Assembly (NCBI GenBank): GCA_030765145.1
Contig: JAVCDA010000003.1
Span: forward strand, 1 to 42,425
DNA from: Candidatus Saelkia tenebricola
GTDB taxonomy: Bacteria; Omnitrophota; Gorgyraeia; Kaelpiales; Kaelpiaceae
Direction of reading: 5' to 3'
Length of the DNA stretch: 42,425 nt
A model generated the notes under the pieces. That model searched no databases. It was not told where the DNA came from and saw only the letters and a program-made list of their open reading frames with translations. Each line of letters begins with the position of its first letter. Position 1 is the first letter of the stretch. Position numbers and translations under genes: made by a program. Positions 23,959-33,192 of the stretch are shown piece after piece.

Positions 23959-25311
23959 TTGATAGATAACATTAATGTGTCTGTAATTGGCTGTGGTTAT
24001 GTCGGTCTTGTTACCGGGGCTTGTCTTGCTGATGTAGGATATAACGTTTTGTGTATGGATGTAGATGAATCAAAGATTAAGATGTTAGATGAAGGTGAAA
24101 TTCCGATTTATGAGCCGGGACTGGAAGATATAGTAAAAAAGAATAAAGAAAAGGGAAGATTACGTTTTAGCAGTTCTCTTGAAGAAGCGGTATTGCATAG
24201 TGTGATTATATTTATTGCGGTAGGTACTCCGCCTAAAGAAAATGGTGAGGCAGATTTGAGTTATGTGGAAAATGTTGCCCGTCAGATTGCTCTTTCAATG
24301 AAAGATTATCGGTTGATAGTTGAGAAATCTACTGTTCCGGTTGAAACCGGAGAGAAGGTTGCTCAGACTATGAATCTTTATATCAAAAAAGATATTGATT
24401 TTGATGTAGCATCTAACCCGGAATTTTTAAGAGAAGGTTCTGCCATTAATGATTTTCTTCATCCCGATAGAATTGTTGTCGGAGTGGATAGTGATAAAGC
24501 CAAAGATTTATTAACCCGTTTATATGAGCCTTTAAATGCAGAAATTATTGTTACTGACATAAAAAGTGCAGAGTTGATAAAACATGCTTCCAATTCATTC
24601 TTAGCTGCGAAAATATCTTTTATCAATGCGGTATCCCATATATGCGAAAAAGTTGGGGCTGATGTTGAAAAAGTTGCAGAGGGTATGGGGTGGGATAAAA
24701 GGATAGGGAAAGATTTTTTAAGAGCAGGCATTGGTTATGGAGGTAGTTGTTTTCCAAAAGATGTTGATGCATTTATCCATATTTCAGAAGTTTTGGGATA
24801 TGATTTTACTCTTCTAAAAGAAGTTAGAAAGATCAATGCAGAGCAAAGGCGGTATGTATTAGAGAAGATTAAAAATACACTCTGGATTTTAAAAGGCAAA
24901 AAAATTGCTATCTGGGGTGCTTCTTTTAAACCCGATACTGATGATGTAAGGGGGGCTCCGGTAGTTGAGATTATAGAATTGTTAATTAAAGAAGGAGCGA
25001 ATATTTCTGTTTATGATCCTCAGGCACTTTCGAAACTTGAATTGGTCTTTGGCGATAAAATAAATTATGTTCTAGATAAATATCAGGCGGTAGAAGACGC
25101 AGACTGTGTTTTTCTTGCAACTGAATGGGATGAGTTTAAGGATGTTGATTTTGTGAAACTCAAAAAAATAATGCATCTGGCATTCATTGTAGATGGCAGG
25201 AATCTTTACCATTCTATGGGGTTGGAAAAACTTGGGTTTGTTTATATCCCCTTTGGGAAATCTATCAAAAGTCACGTTTTTAAAAAAAGAGGTAATGATT
25301 CAAGGAGTTAA
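23959..25311 (+). CDS. ugd: UDP-glucose 6-dehydrogenase
   Basis: Oxidises UDP-glucose to UDP-glucuronate with two NAD+. The N-terminal Rossmann motif is GCGYVGLVTGACLADVGY (about 10-27), EKSTVPVETG and NPEFLREGSA follow, and the catalytic cysteine is about residue 264 in GYGGSCFPKDVDAF. The C-terminal UDP-binding domain has WGASFKPDTDDVRGAP. Length 450 aa is normal. The start is a TTG with AAGGAGAG upstream, downstream of its own promoter. UDP-GlcA is a precursor for envelope or capsular glycans, which fits the following sugar genes. A UDP-N-acetyl-mannosamine dehydrogenase is less likely. Confidence 0.93.
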   Translation: MIDNINVSVIGCGYVGLVTGACLADVGYNVLCMDVDESKIKMLDEGEIPIYEPGLEDIVKKNKEKGRLRFSSSLEEAVLHSVIIFIAVGTPPKENGEADLSYVENVARQIALSMKDYRLIVEKSTVPVETGEKVAQTMNLYIKKDIDFDVASNPEFLREGSAINDFLHPDRIVVGVDSDKAKDLLTRLYEPLNAEIIVTDIKSAELIKHASNSFLAAKISFINAVSHICEKVGADVEKVAEGMGWDKRIGKDFLRAGIGYGGSCFPKDVDAFIHISEVLGYDFTLLKEVRKINAEQRRYVLEKIKNTLWILKGKKIAIWGASFKPDTDDVRGAPVVEIIELLIKEGANISVYDPQALSKLELVFGDKINYVLDKYQAVEDADCVFLATEWDEFKDVDFVKLKKIMHLAFIVDGRNLYHSMGLEKLGFVYIPFGKSIKSHVFKKRGNDSRS

Positions 25312-25747
25312 AATAAAGCAGTTGCATTCTTATATGGATGAAAGAGGAAAGTTGCTTGAAATCCTAAGAAGCGACGATGATTTGTTTAGCGGTTTTGGGC
25401 AGGTCTACGTTACTACGATAAAGACAGCTGTTATCAAAGGTTGGCATCTTCACAAAAATCAGATTGATAACTTTTGCTGTGTTAAAGGTTCTGTTAAATT
25501 AGTTCTTTATGATCCAAGGTGTGATAAGAGTAGCTACAAAGAGTTGAAAGAATTTTTAATGGGCGAAGATAATCTTATCTTAGTTCAAATACCTTCTGGG
25601 GTATATCATGCTATGCAATGCGTAGGGGAATCTGAAGCTGTAGTTTTGAATATCCCGGATACCCTGTACAACCATAAAGAACCTGATAAATATGAATTAG
25701 AACCAAATAGCAACGAGATAACTTATGATTGGGGGAAAACAGATTAA
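25295..25747 (+). CDS. RmlC-like cupin, probable NDP-keto-sugar epimerase/isomerase
   Basis: A 150-residue cupin related to dTDP-4-dehydrorhamnose 3,5-epimerase. The signature IKGWHLHKNQIDNFCCVKG matches RmlC-type active-site strands (His in GWHxHKxQ), with LVQIPSGVYHAMQCVGE and IPDTLYNHKEPDKYE following. It is shorter than classical RmlC (about 180 aa). The ATG at 25295 has AGAGG just upstream and overlaps the ugd 3' end. An RmlD-like reductase follows, so the pair may convert an NDP-4-keto-6-deoxysugar, although RmlA and RmlB are not in the window. Confidence 0.75.
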   Translation: MIQGVKIKQLHSYMDERGKLLEILRSDDDLFSGFGQVYVTTIKTAVIKGWHLHKNQIDNFCCVKGSVKLVLYDPRCDKSSYKELKEFLMGEDNLILVQIPSGVYHAMQCVGESEAVVLNIPDTLYNHKEPDKYELEPNSNEITYDWGKTD

Positions 25748-26637
25748 TGAAGATACTTCTAACCGGTGCTACTGGAATGTTAGGTAGAGATATTCGGTCT
25801 GAACTAGGAGATCGTCATGAAATTATAGCCCTCTCTCTGTGCGGGGGAGAAGATACTGAAGTGGTTGATATAAGGGATGAACTTGAAGTTTTTAAAATTA
25901 TAACAAAACACACCCCTGAGCTTATAATCCATACAGCAGCAGTAACTGACGTAGATTTTTGTGAGAACGATCCTGGATATGCACATGAGGTTAATACTGT
26001 TGGAACAAGAAATATCGTCTGGAGTATATCAGAATCAGAGCATGATATTACTTTAATACATATAAGTACAGATTATGTTTTTGATGGGGAGAAAGATACT
26101 CCTTATACAGAAGAGGGTACCCCTTCTCCTTTGAATATTTATGGGATGTCAAAATTAAGCGCTGAAAGGTATGTCTCTTATTTTATGGAAAAGTATTTTA
26201 TTTTACGTACAGGTTTGCTTTATGGAGAAGGAGAGGATAACTTTGTTAAAAATTTGTTTAATAAACTTAAAAATAACGAAGAAATATCTCTGATTAAAGA
26301 TCAGGTTTTGTCTCCAACAAGCACTTCTATGTTTGCTGAAGCAGTGGGTATGCTTTTAGAGAAAATTGTTAAAATCCCTGAAAAAGATAAAGCTTATTTC
26401 GGAATTTATAACCTGGTGAACTCAGGTAAGGTAAGCAGGTATCAAATTGCAACTAAAGTTTCCGAGTATCTCGGGGTTTCTCTTGGTAGTATAAAGAATT
26501 TAAGCGAAAATGATTTATCTAAATTAGCCCCTCGTCCGAAATATACAGCGCTTTCTATGCAGAAATTCCAGGATTTTACAGAGACAAATATTAAAAATTG
26601 GGAAGAATCTTTAAATCAATACTTATCAATATTGTGA
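25747..26637 (+). CDS. RmlD-like dTDP-4-dehydrorhamnose reductase family protein
   Basis: An extended SDR of 296 aa. The N-terminus GATGMLGRDI binds NAD(P), HTAAVTDVDFCENDP is the RmlD-type variant of the NAAAYT motif, and STDYVFDGEKDTPYTEEGTPSPLNIYGMSKL contains the catalytic YxxxK (read as YGMSK). These motifs place it in the RmlD_sub_bind family, which makes dTDP-L-rhamnose or related sugars. The ATG at 25747 overlaps the stop of the cupin gene. The MAT2B-type regulatory subunit has the same fold but is not expected here. Confidence 0.85.
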   Translation: MKILLTGATGMLGRDIRSELGDRHEIIALSLCGGEDTEVVDIRDELEVFKIITKHTPELIIHTAAVTDVDFCENDPGYAHEVNTVGTRNIVWSISESEHDITLIHISTDYVFDGEKDTPYTEEGTPSPLNIYGMSKLSAERYVSYFMEKYFILRTGLLYGEGEDNFVKNLFNKLKNNEEISLIKDQVLSPTSTSMFAEAVGMLLEKIVKIPEKDKAYFGIYNLVNSGKVSRYQIATKVSEYLGVSLGSIKNLSENDLSKLAPRPKYTALSMQKFQDFTETNIKNWEESLNQYLSIL

Positions 26638-26646
26638 GGTGAAATT

Positions 26647-27531
26647 ATGATCATGAAATCATATTTGAATAAAAGAAAAGGACTCATGGATGAATATATT
26701 AAAATCGTGCTTCCTTTTCAAGAAAGTCCTAAGCGATTACATGAAGCAACGTGGGACTGTATGCTTAACGGGGGCAAGAGGATAAGGGCAATTATCATGC
26801 TTGCAATTGCTGATTTGGTTGGGTTCCCGCTGGACGAAATGTTAAATTCTGCAGCAGGGATTGAGATGATTCATACAAGCACCTTGATTCTCGATGATTT
26901 ACCTTCTATGGATGATGCGTTGCTTAGACGGGGAAAACCAGCGCTGCATCGTGTGTATGGAGAAGCAATTACTATTCTTCTGGCGAATGTTTTGCTCATA
27001 GAAGGAATAGGTTTGGTATTTAAGAATTTGACAAAGACAGTTGATGATACAGATGAATTAGTTAAATTAAGCGCAGAATTTTTATCTACTGTTGGTAAAG
27101 ATGGTATAATGCTGGGTCAATTTCTGGATTTAACGTTGAGTAATAAAGAAATAAAATTGAAGGAAATAGAAAATGTTCATGCAAAAAAAACGGCAGCTTT
27201 GTTCGAGATCTCTGCAAAAGTTGCAGCAGTTGTATCCGGTATTTCGGGGGCTGAGTTAAAAGCTATTGTGGGTTATGCGCATTATCTTGGAATGGCTTTT
27301 CAGGTAAGTGATGATGTTTTGGCAGTAAATGGTTCTACCTCAAATACGGGCAAGATGGCTCTAACTCAGGATAAAAGGCCAAACTTTATTGTTGTTTGCG
27401 GAAAGAAAGATGCTGTACAAAGGTTAAATGGTTATATAAAAAAGGCGGTTGAAAGCATTAAAGTTTTCAAAACTAAAGATGCAGAACCGCTTATTGAATT
27501 AGTAAAAGGTCTTAAAAATAGGACATTTTAA
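26647..27531 (+). CDS. Short-chain polyprenyl diphosphate synthase
   Basis: An isoprenyl chain-elongating enzyme (IspA/GGPP-synthase type), 294 aa. GGKRIRAIIML is the first conserved segment. The first Asp-rich motif is DDLPSMDDALLRRGKPALH, with the two-residue insertion typical of bacterial FPP/GGPP synthases. The second region reads FQVSDDVLAVNG rather than the usual FQxxDDILD, so the third Asp is replaced. The later GK-TL region (NTGKMALTQDKRPNFIV) is recognisable. GAGGTG precedes the ATG at 26647. Its place among nucleotide-sugar genes is unusual. Confidence 0.88.
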   Translation: MIMKSYLNKRKGLMDEYIKIVLPFQESPKRLHEATWDCMLNGGKRIRAIIMLAIADLVGFPLDEMLNSAAGIEMIHTSTLILDDLPSMDDALLRRGKPALHRVYGEAITILLANVLLIEGIGLVFKNLTKTVDDTDELVKLSAEFLSTVGKDGIMLGQFLDLTLSNKEIKLKEIENVHAKKTAALFEISAKVAAVVSGISGAELKAIVGYAHYLGMAFQVSDDVLAVNGSTSNTGKMALTQDKRPNFIVVCGKKDAVQRLNGYIKKAVESIKVFKTKDAEPLIELVKGLKNRTF

Positions 27532-27536
27532 TCGAT

Positions 27537-28574
27537 ATGAAAATACTTATTAGCGGTGCGGCAGGAATGGTGGGTTCTCATTGTGCTGAGTTTTATGCTC
27601 AACAGGGAGAGAGAGTATGGGGAATAGATAATCTTATGCGTTCTAGGTTGTTTAAAAGTAATAAAAAATCTGTTGAATACAATTGGGAGTATTTGACTGG
27701 TTTTAAAAACATAGAAAGAGTATATCTGGATATAAGAGATATACCTGCATTAGAAGATGTTTTTAAAAAGAATAAATTTGATCTTATTATTCATACCGCA
27801 GCCCAGCCTGGAGTTGGCTTTTCAGTTCAGTACCCAAGAGAAGATTTTGAAATAAATGCAGTAGGGACGTTTAATATGCTTGAATTAGCTTCAAAATATT
27901 CTCCTGGAGCCAGTTTTATCTATTGTTCTACTAATAAGGTATATGGGGAAAATGTTTCTTCATATGCATTGGTAGAAGATGCAACGCGATATCGTTTTAA
28001 GGATATCATTGGCATAGGTGAAGATACCAGCATTGATCATACAACTCATACTCCTTATGGAGTTAGTAAGTATGTCGGAGATATGTATGTTCAGGAATAT
28101 GGTAAGACGCGTAATATTAAAACAGCTGTATTTAGAATGAGTTGTATTTATGGAATGAGACAATTTGGTTTTGAAGATCAGGGGTGGTTAGCCTGGTTTT
28201 TAATTGCTACTTTAATGAATCGTAAAATTACAATATATGGAGACGGTAAACAGGTAAGAGATGTTTTATATGTTAAGGATTTGGTGAAAGCATTTGATGC
28301 GTTTTTTAATTCCGATATAGAGTCTTCTGTGTTTAATATTGGAGGCGGGGTAGATAATACAGTATCTCTTTTAGAATATCTGAATATGTTGGGAGATAAG
28401 CTTAATACCAATATTGATATGGATTTTTCTGATTGGAGGCCTTCTGATCAGAAAGTATATATTTCCAATATTGAAAAAGTAAAAAGTACATTAAACTGGG
28501 CTGCAGCTACTTCTTTGGGAGAGGGGTTAGATTATTTGATATCTTGGGCTAAAGACAACAGGGATCTTTTTTAG
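27537..28574 (+). CDS. NAD-dependent NDP-sugar epimerase (CDP-paratose 2-epimerase-like)
   Basis: An extended SDR of 345 aa. SGAAGMVGSHCAEFYAQQG is the NAD-binding loop, IDNLMRSRLF follows beta-2 as in RfbE/TyvD-like epimerases, AAQPGVGFSVQYPREDFEIN is characteristic of the same group, and the catalytic YGVSK is at about residue 179. CRMRQFGFEDQGWLAWF-type substrate loop is present (read as SCIYGMRQFGFEDQGWLAW). The substrate could be CDP-, UDP- or dTDP-linked. It starts 5 bases after the polyprenyl synthase and abuts the phosphatase gene. Confidence 0.85.
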   Translation: MKILISGAAGMVGSHCAEFYAQQGERVWGIDNLMRSRLFKSNKKSVEYNWEYLTGFKNIERVYLDIRDIPALEDVFKKNKFDLIIHTAAQPGVGFSVQYPREDFEINAVGTFNMLELASKYSPGASFIYCSTNKVYGENVSSYALVEDATRYRFKDIIGIGEDTSIDHTTHTPYGVSKYVGDMYVQEYGKTRNIKTAVFRMSCIYGMRQFGFEDQGWLAWFLIATLMNRKITIYGDGKQVRDVLYVKDLVKAFDAFFNSDIESSVFNIGGGVDNTVSLLEYLNMLGDKLNTNIDMDFSDWRPSDQKVYISNIEKVKSTLNWAAATSLGEGLDYLISWAKDNRDLF

Positions 28575-29129
28575 ATGAACAATCTTATCTTTCTTGACCG
28601 TGATGGTATAATTAATGAAGAGCCGTCTAATTTTGGTTTTGATTATATAATAGATGCGAAATTCTTTAAATTTTATCCTCGTGTTTTTTCTGCTTTAGAA
28701 TTATTGGTTGAAAGCAATTATGATATCTATATAATTTCTAATCAGGCAGGTGTGGGTAAAGGTGTTTTTTCTCAAGATGCGTTAGATAAAATTACAGAAT
28801 ATATGCTTGGAGAATTAAGCAAAAGAAATATCACGATAAAAGGTGTTAGGTATTGTACTCACTCTTCAGATGAAAATTGTGATTGTAGAAAACCCAAAAC
28901 TAAATTATTTAAGGATGTTTATGCGGATTATGTTGGTATGAATAAGGAGAATCTTTTTTTTATTACAGATCAACAGAGAGATGTTGAAGCAGCATTGAAT
29001 TTTAAAATTAAATCTATATTAGCTTTAGGCGGTAAGAGTAAAATTGAAGATGTGTTTTCTTTTAAGTCGAAACCGGATTACGTGGCAGTTGACCTATATG
29101 ATGCGGTAAAAAATGTGGTTTTAAAATGA
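28575..29129 (+). CDS. GmhB-like HAD phosphatase
   Basis: A histidinol-phosphatase/GmhB-type HAD enzyme of 184 aa. The nucleophile and acid are D8 and D10 in FLDRDGIINEE, with SNQAGVGKG as motif II. The zinc loop is C94, H96, C102 and C104 (YCTHSSDENCDCRKPK), which separates GmhB-like enzymes from other HADs. Conventional substrate is heptose 1,7-bisphosphate for LPS core or S-layer heptose. Motif IV reads FITDQQRDVEAA, where the usual is VGD; the first acid is replaced by Thr-Asp. It overlaps the uracil-DNA glycosylase by ATGA. Confidence 0.85.
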   Translation: MNNLIFLDRDGIINEEPSNFGFDYIIDAKFFKFYPRVFSALELLVESNYDIYIISNQAGVGKGVFSQDALDKITEYMLGELSKRNITIKGVRYCTHSSDENCDCRKPKTKLFKDVYADYVGMNKENLFFITDQQRDVEAALNFKIKSILALGGKSKIEDVFSFKSKPDYVAVDLYDAVKNVVLK

Positions 29130-29725
29130 AAAAAGACAAAGTTTTATTGCCCAAAAATAAAGATGTTTATCTTTCTATGCTTGGTAAGAAGATAACGAAG
29201 TGTAAGAGGTGTGCTTTAAATATTACCAGAAACAATGTTGTTGTGGGGGAAGGTGATCCTGATGCTAGGTTGATGTTTATTGGAGAAGCTCCTGGTGCAG
29301 ATGAGGATTCACAAGGCAAGCCTTTTGTGGGGAAATCTGGACAACTTTTAATGCGTATAATTGAAGCCATGGGATTAAAAAGGCAAGATGTATACATTGC
29401 AAATATCTTAAAATGTCGTCCTCCTAAAAATAGAGACCCCTTACCTCATGAAGTGGAAAATTGTATTCCATATTTATTAATGCAGATAGATGTAATTGAT
29501 CCTGAGATTATAGTTATTTTAGGAAGGACAGCAGGAATTACTTTTTTCGGTAAGGATTTTGCAATAACCAAGCAGCGGGGTAATTTTCTTGAATTCCGGG
29601 GAAAGCGTGTTTTGCCAACATTTCACCCGGCATATCTTTTAATGAATCCCAAGGCCAAAAAACTTACCTGGGATGATATGAAAAAAGTTTTAAAAGAATT
29701 GGGGCTATCTGTTCCTAAAAAGTAA
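29126..29725 (+). CDS. Type 4 (Fe-S) uracil-DNA glycosylase
   Basis: Removes uracil from DNA. The four cluster cysteines are C26, C29, C97 and C113 (CKRC, LKCRPP and ENC). Motif A is GEAPGADED at about 53-61 and motif B is FHPAYLLMNP, as in family 4 enzymes from thermophiles and many bacteria. Length 199 aa is typical. The GKPFVGKSGQLL segment is the family signature. It is translated from the last codons of the phosphatase gene and is followed one base later by priA. Works with endonuclease IV (6790) in base-excision repair. Confidence 0.92.
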   Translation: MKKDKVLLPKNKDVYLSMLGKKITKCKRCALNITRNNVVVGEGDPDARLMFIGEAPGADEDSQGKPFVGKSGQLLMRIIEAMGLKRQDVYIANILKCRPPKNRDPLPHEVENCIPYLLMQIDVIDPEIIVILGRTAGITFFGKDFAITKQRGNFLEFRGKRVLPTFHPAYLLMNPKAKKLTWDDMKKVLKELGLSVPKK

Positions 29726-29726
29726 A

Positions 29727-31709
29727 ATGGTTATAGATGTTGCTCTGGGTTTACCCATAGATAAAATTTTCAAATATTACTATCCTTTAGATTCTCAAGA
29801 AATAATTTCCGGTGTGCGAGTCAGAATTCCCTTTCGGAATACAGAAGAAATTGGTTATGTCGTCAGTTCTACAGAGGGGAAAATGGAAGGGTTAAAAGAA
29901 ATCAAAGAAATTATAGATGTAGAACCTGTTATAGATAAAGAGATGTTGGAATTGACCCGTTGGATGTCAGAGCGCTATTTCGCAAGCTGGGGGGAATGTA
30001 TTGAAGCAAGCTTACCTAGTGCTTTAAGAAAAGGAAAAATATCTTCATCTCCGAGAAAGGAATATTTTCTTAAAACTGATGAAAGTTTTCTTAAACCGGT
30101 TAATCTTACTGTTGCTCAGAAACAAGTTTTAGGTATTATTGATTCAAAATTGCCGAATGGTTTTAATGCTTTTCTGTTACATGGGGTGACAAGTTCAGGT
30201 AAAACAGAGGTTTATATTAGAACAATCGAGGATATTTTAACTCAAGGCAAGTCTGCTATTGTTCTGGTACCAGAGATTGCTTTAACGCCTCAGACTATTT
30301 CAAGATTTAAGGCTCGTTTAAGGGAAAACGTATCGGTTCTACACAGTAAGCTTACAGAGGCTCAGAAATTTCAGGAGTGGCGCAAGCTTAAAACAGGTCA
30401 AAACAAAGTCTGTATCGGTACGAGATCTGCAATATTTGCTCCTCTTAAAAATTTAGGGCTTATTGTTATAGATGAAGAACATGAATCCAGTTATAAGCAG
30501 AATGAAAATCCCCGTTATCATGCCAGAGAGGTGGCTTTAAAGAGGGCGCATCAGTCAGGATGTGGTTTAATTCTAGGTTCTGCTACTCCGAGTTTAGAAT
30601 CATACTATAAGGCTGAAAGGGGAGAATATACGTTACTGGAGTTACCTGAGCGGGTGGAAAAGAAAAAAATGCCCCAAGTTGGTATTGTTGATCTTAAAAC
30701 TGTGAAGAGGAAAAGGTTCACCCCTCTTATATTTAGCCCAGCTTTAAAGGAAGAGTTAAGGTCTGTAATAGATAGAGACATGCAAGCAATATTATTTCTT
30801 AACAGGCGCGGTTTTTCTACTTTTATTTCCTGCGCTAATTGCGGTTATGTTGCACAATGTGCTAAATGCAACCTTGCACTGACTTTTCACAGTAAAGAAT
30901 CTGTTTTGATTTGTCATTATTGTAATAAAAGAGAAGATAAACCATTGATTTGTCCGGAGTGTGATAGTAGATATTTGAGTTTCAAAGGTTTTGGTACTCA
31001 ACGTGTAGAAAGTGAGCTGGCAAAGATGTTTCCGGCTATACGAATCGGACGGCTTGATTCTGATGTTTTAAAGCAACGAGGTAGGTTGGAGGAAATTATA
31101 GAAGATTTTAGGGCTAGGAAAATAGATGTTTTGGTGGGTACTCAGATAGTGGCCAAAGGACATGATTTTCCGGATGTTGAGCTGGTGGGTGTGATTTTAG
31201 CGGATCTTTCGCTGAATATAGTAGATTTTCGTTCCGGAGAGAGGACTTTTTCTCTGTTGACTCAGGTTGCTGGTCGTTCGGGCAGAGGGACAGGGAAGGG
31301 AAGAGTTATTATTCAAACTTATAATCCTGATCACTTTACTATTAAAACAAGTTTGAATCATGATTATAAGAGTTTTTATCTTGAAGAAATAAAAAGGAGA
31401 AAACAGCTTGGTTTCCCGCCTTTTAATGAACTGATTAAGTTAGAAATTAGGCATAAGAGTGAGGAGAAAGCTAAGAAAGTGTCTGATATGATAAAAGAAC
31501 AGCTTAATGAGCAGGGGTTAGATGCTTGTGATATTTTAGGTCCGGCACCTCATCCAGTGCCGAAAATAAGAACTTTATATCGCTGGACATTATTGCTGAA
31601 GTGTGAAAATGTTGAAGGAATAATGCGCTTGTTGTATAACATTATTGGCTTTAGAAAAAGGATTCAAGGCGCTAATATAATTGTAGATGTCAACCCATAT
31701 GAGGATTAA
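29727..31709 (+). CDS. priA: Primosomal protein N' (PriA helicase)
   Basis: Restarts collapsed replication forks. A 660-residue 3'-5' helicase: N-terminal DNA-binding domain (ALGLPIDKIFKYYYP), Walker A GVTSSGKTE at about 155-163, DEEH box, and eight zinc cysteines between about 370 and 415 (CANCGYVAQCAKC, then CHYC and CPEC). SGRGTGKGRVIIQTYNP is helicase motif VI region. Length is slightly short compared with about 730 aa in E. coli, but all blocks are present. The order priA-def-fmt is a well-known conserved cluster. Confidence 0.96.
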   Translation: MVIDVALGLPIDKIFKYYYPLDSQEIISGVRVRIPFRNTEEIGYVVSSTEGKMEGLKEIKEIIDVEPVIDKEMLELTRWMSERYFASWGECIEASLPSALRKGKISSSPRKEYFLKTDESFLKPVNLTVAQKQVLGIIDSKLPNGFNAFLLHGVTSSGKTEVYIRTIEDILTQGKSAIVLVPEIALTPQTISRFKARLRENVSVLHSKLTEAQKFQEWRKLKTGQNKVCIGTRSAIFAPLKNLGLIVIDEEHESSYKQNENPRYHAREVALKRAHQSGCGLILGSATPSLESYYKAERGEYTLLELPERVEKKKMPQVGIVDLKTVKRKRFTPLIFSPALKEELRSVIDRDMQAILFLNRRGFSTFISCANCGYVAQCAKCNLALTFHSKESVLICHYCNKREDKPLICPECDSRYLSFKGFGTQRVESELAKMFPAIRIGRLDSDVLKQRGRLEEIIEDFRARKIDVLVGTQIVAKGHDFPDVELVGVILADLSLNIVDFRSGERTFSLLTQVAGRSGRGTGKGRVIIQTYNPDHFTIKTSLNHDYKSFYLEEIKRRKQLGFPPFNELIKLEIRHKSEEKAKKVSDMIKEQLNEQGLDACDILGPAPHPVPKIRTLYRWTLLLKCENVEGIMRLLYNIIGFRKRIQGANIIVDVNPYED

Positions 31710-31711
31710 GC

Positions 31712-32197
31712 ATGATGAATAAAATTGTTATTTATCCCAAGAAAGTCTTAAAACGAAAGACTAAGCTGGTTAAACAAATTTGTGAAGATGAAATTAATCT
31801 TATTCGAGGTATGATCGAGGTTATGTTTGAAAGTAGAGGAGTGGGATTGTCTGCTAATCAGGTTGGGGTGAATAAAAGGATTTTCGTAACTTCCCCGAGA
31901 ATAAAGAGAGAGGAAGTGTTTATTTTTATAAATCCAAAGATTATAAAAAAATACGGTAAAATCATGGATGAAGAAGGTTGTTTAAGTGTTCCCGGGGCAG
32001 CTGCTTTTATACGAAGGTACAGAGAAGTGGAAGTTGAAGCGTTGGGGGTGGATGGAAAATTGTTTAAAATAAAAGCAGAAGGACTTTTGGCTCGAATAGT
32101 TCAGCATGAAATAGATCATTTAAACGGTAAGATATTTTTAGACAGGGTATCTTCAAAAGAACGCAGGAAACATTTTAAGAGGTTAAAGATAAGATGA
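31712..32197 (+). CDS. def: Peptide deformylase
   Basis: Removes the formyl group from nascent peptides. All three motifs are present: GVGLSANQVG (about 43-52; Ser for the usual Ala), EEGCLSVPG with metal ligand C90, and QHEIDHLNGKIF with H132 and H136. Length 161 aa is typical. Two tandem start candidates, ATG at 31712 and 31715. It overlaps fmt as ATGA, coupling removal and addition of formyl groups. Confidence 0.96.
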   Translation: MMNKIVIYPKKVLKRKTKLVKQICEDEINLIRGMIEVMFESRGVGLSANQVGVNKRIFVTSPRIKREEVFIFINPKIIKKYGKIMDEEGCLSVPGAAAFIRRYREVEVEALGVDGKLFKIKAEGLLARIVQHEIDHLNGKIFLDRVSSKERRKHFKRLKIR

Positions 32198-33132
32198 GGA
32201 TTGTTTTTTTTGGGTCAGGGAGTTTTTCTATACCTGCATTAGAGTATCTTTTTAATTTCAGGCAGAGTGAGCTTATTGCAGTTGTGACGCAGTCTGATAA
32301 AAAATCTGGCAGAGGATTGGTTTTAAAATCAACCGAGGTTAAAAGATATATTGATTCTAAAGGTTATAAGGGAGAAGTTTTTCAGCCTCTTGATACGGGA
32401 GAATTAGATTTTGTAAAAAAAATGGCAGAACTCAAGTCAGATTTATTTATAGTTGCCTGTTTTGGACAGATATTGAGTAAGGAGCTGTTAAGTTTACCGT
32501 CCGCTTTAGCGATAAATATTCATTCGTCTTTACTCCCCAAATATCGGGGGGCAGCACCTGTGAACTGGGCTGTAATAAATGGTGAAAAAACAACAGGCGT
32601 TACTATTTTTAAAATGAATGAAGCATTAGATTCAGGGGAAATAATATCTCAGAAAATCTGTGAAATAACACATGAGGATAATTCTGTAATTTTAGAAAGC
32701 AGGCTCGCAAATATTGCAAGGGATCTTTTAAGGGATTCTCTTAGACTGATTGAAGATAAAAAATATAAGCTTTCTCCCCAAACTGGAAAAGTGTCTTTTG
32801 CTCCTAAATTAAAGAAACAAGATGGACTTATTGAGTGGAATTTAGTAGCCAGTTCGATATTAAATAGAATCAGAGGGTTGCAGCCTTGGCCAAATGCTTA
32901 TACTTATATGGATTCTAAATTGTTTAAAATATATAGTGCTGAAGTTGTTTCCTGCGAATATCAGGGGGTTCCTGCAGAGGTTGTTGAGGTAGATAAAGAC
33001 AACATAGTTGTTAAATGTGGAAGTGAGGCGCTTTCTATATCTGAGGTTCAAATTGAGGGTGGGAGAAAGATGACGGTTAAGGAATTTCTTTTGGGACATA
33101 AGGTGAAATTAGAGATGCAACTTGGAACTTGA
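32194..33132 (+). CDS. fmt: Methionyl-tRNA formyltransferase
   Basis: Formylates initiator Met-tRNA using 10-formyl-THF. The N-terminal domain shows FFGSGSFSIPALEYL, and the folate/catalytic segment NIHSSLLPKYRGAAPVNWAVING with Asn and His of the active site, then the distal Asp region LDSGEII. The C-terminal tRNA-binding OB domain begins around residue 205 (IRGLQPWPNAYTYMD). Length 312 aa is normal. A new promoter lies just after its stop, so the priA-def-fmt unit ends here. Confidence 0.96.
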   Translation: MRIVFFGSGSFSIPALEYLFNFRQSELIAVVTQSDKKSGRGLVLKSTEVKRYIDSKGYKGEVFQPLDTGELDFVKKMAELKSDLFIVACFGQILSKELLSLPSALAINIHSSLLPKYRGAAPVNWAVINGEKTTGVTIFKMNEALDSGEIISQKICEITHEDNSVILESRLANIARDLLRDSLRLIEDKKYKLSPQTGKVSFAPKLKKQDGLIEWNLVASSILNRIRGLQPWPNAYTYMDSKLFKIYSAEVVSCEYQGVPAEVVEVDKDNIVVKCGSEALSISEVQIEGGRKMTVKEFLLGHKVKLEMQLGT

Positions 33133-33156
33133 AAATGATGAGGTTGGTGATATAAT
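33129..33156 (+). promoter_or_regulatory. Promoter upstream of the exported unknown protein
   Basis: TTGAAA (33129-33134), a 16-base spacer, and TATAAT (33151-33156) preceded by TGA. It overlaps the fmt stop. The predicted start near 33163 leaves a leader of about 30 bases with only a weak TAGGG ribosome binding site. Confidence 0.65.
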
Positions 33157-33192
33157 AGCCAATAAATCATAAAGTTTAGGGTATTTTTGATT

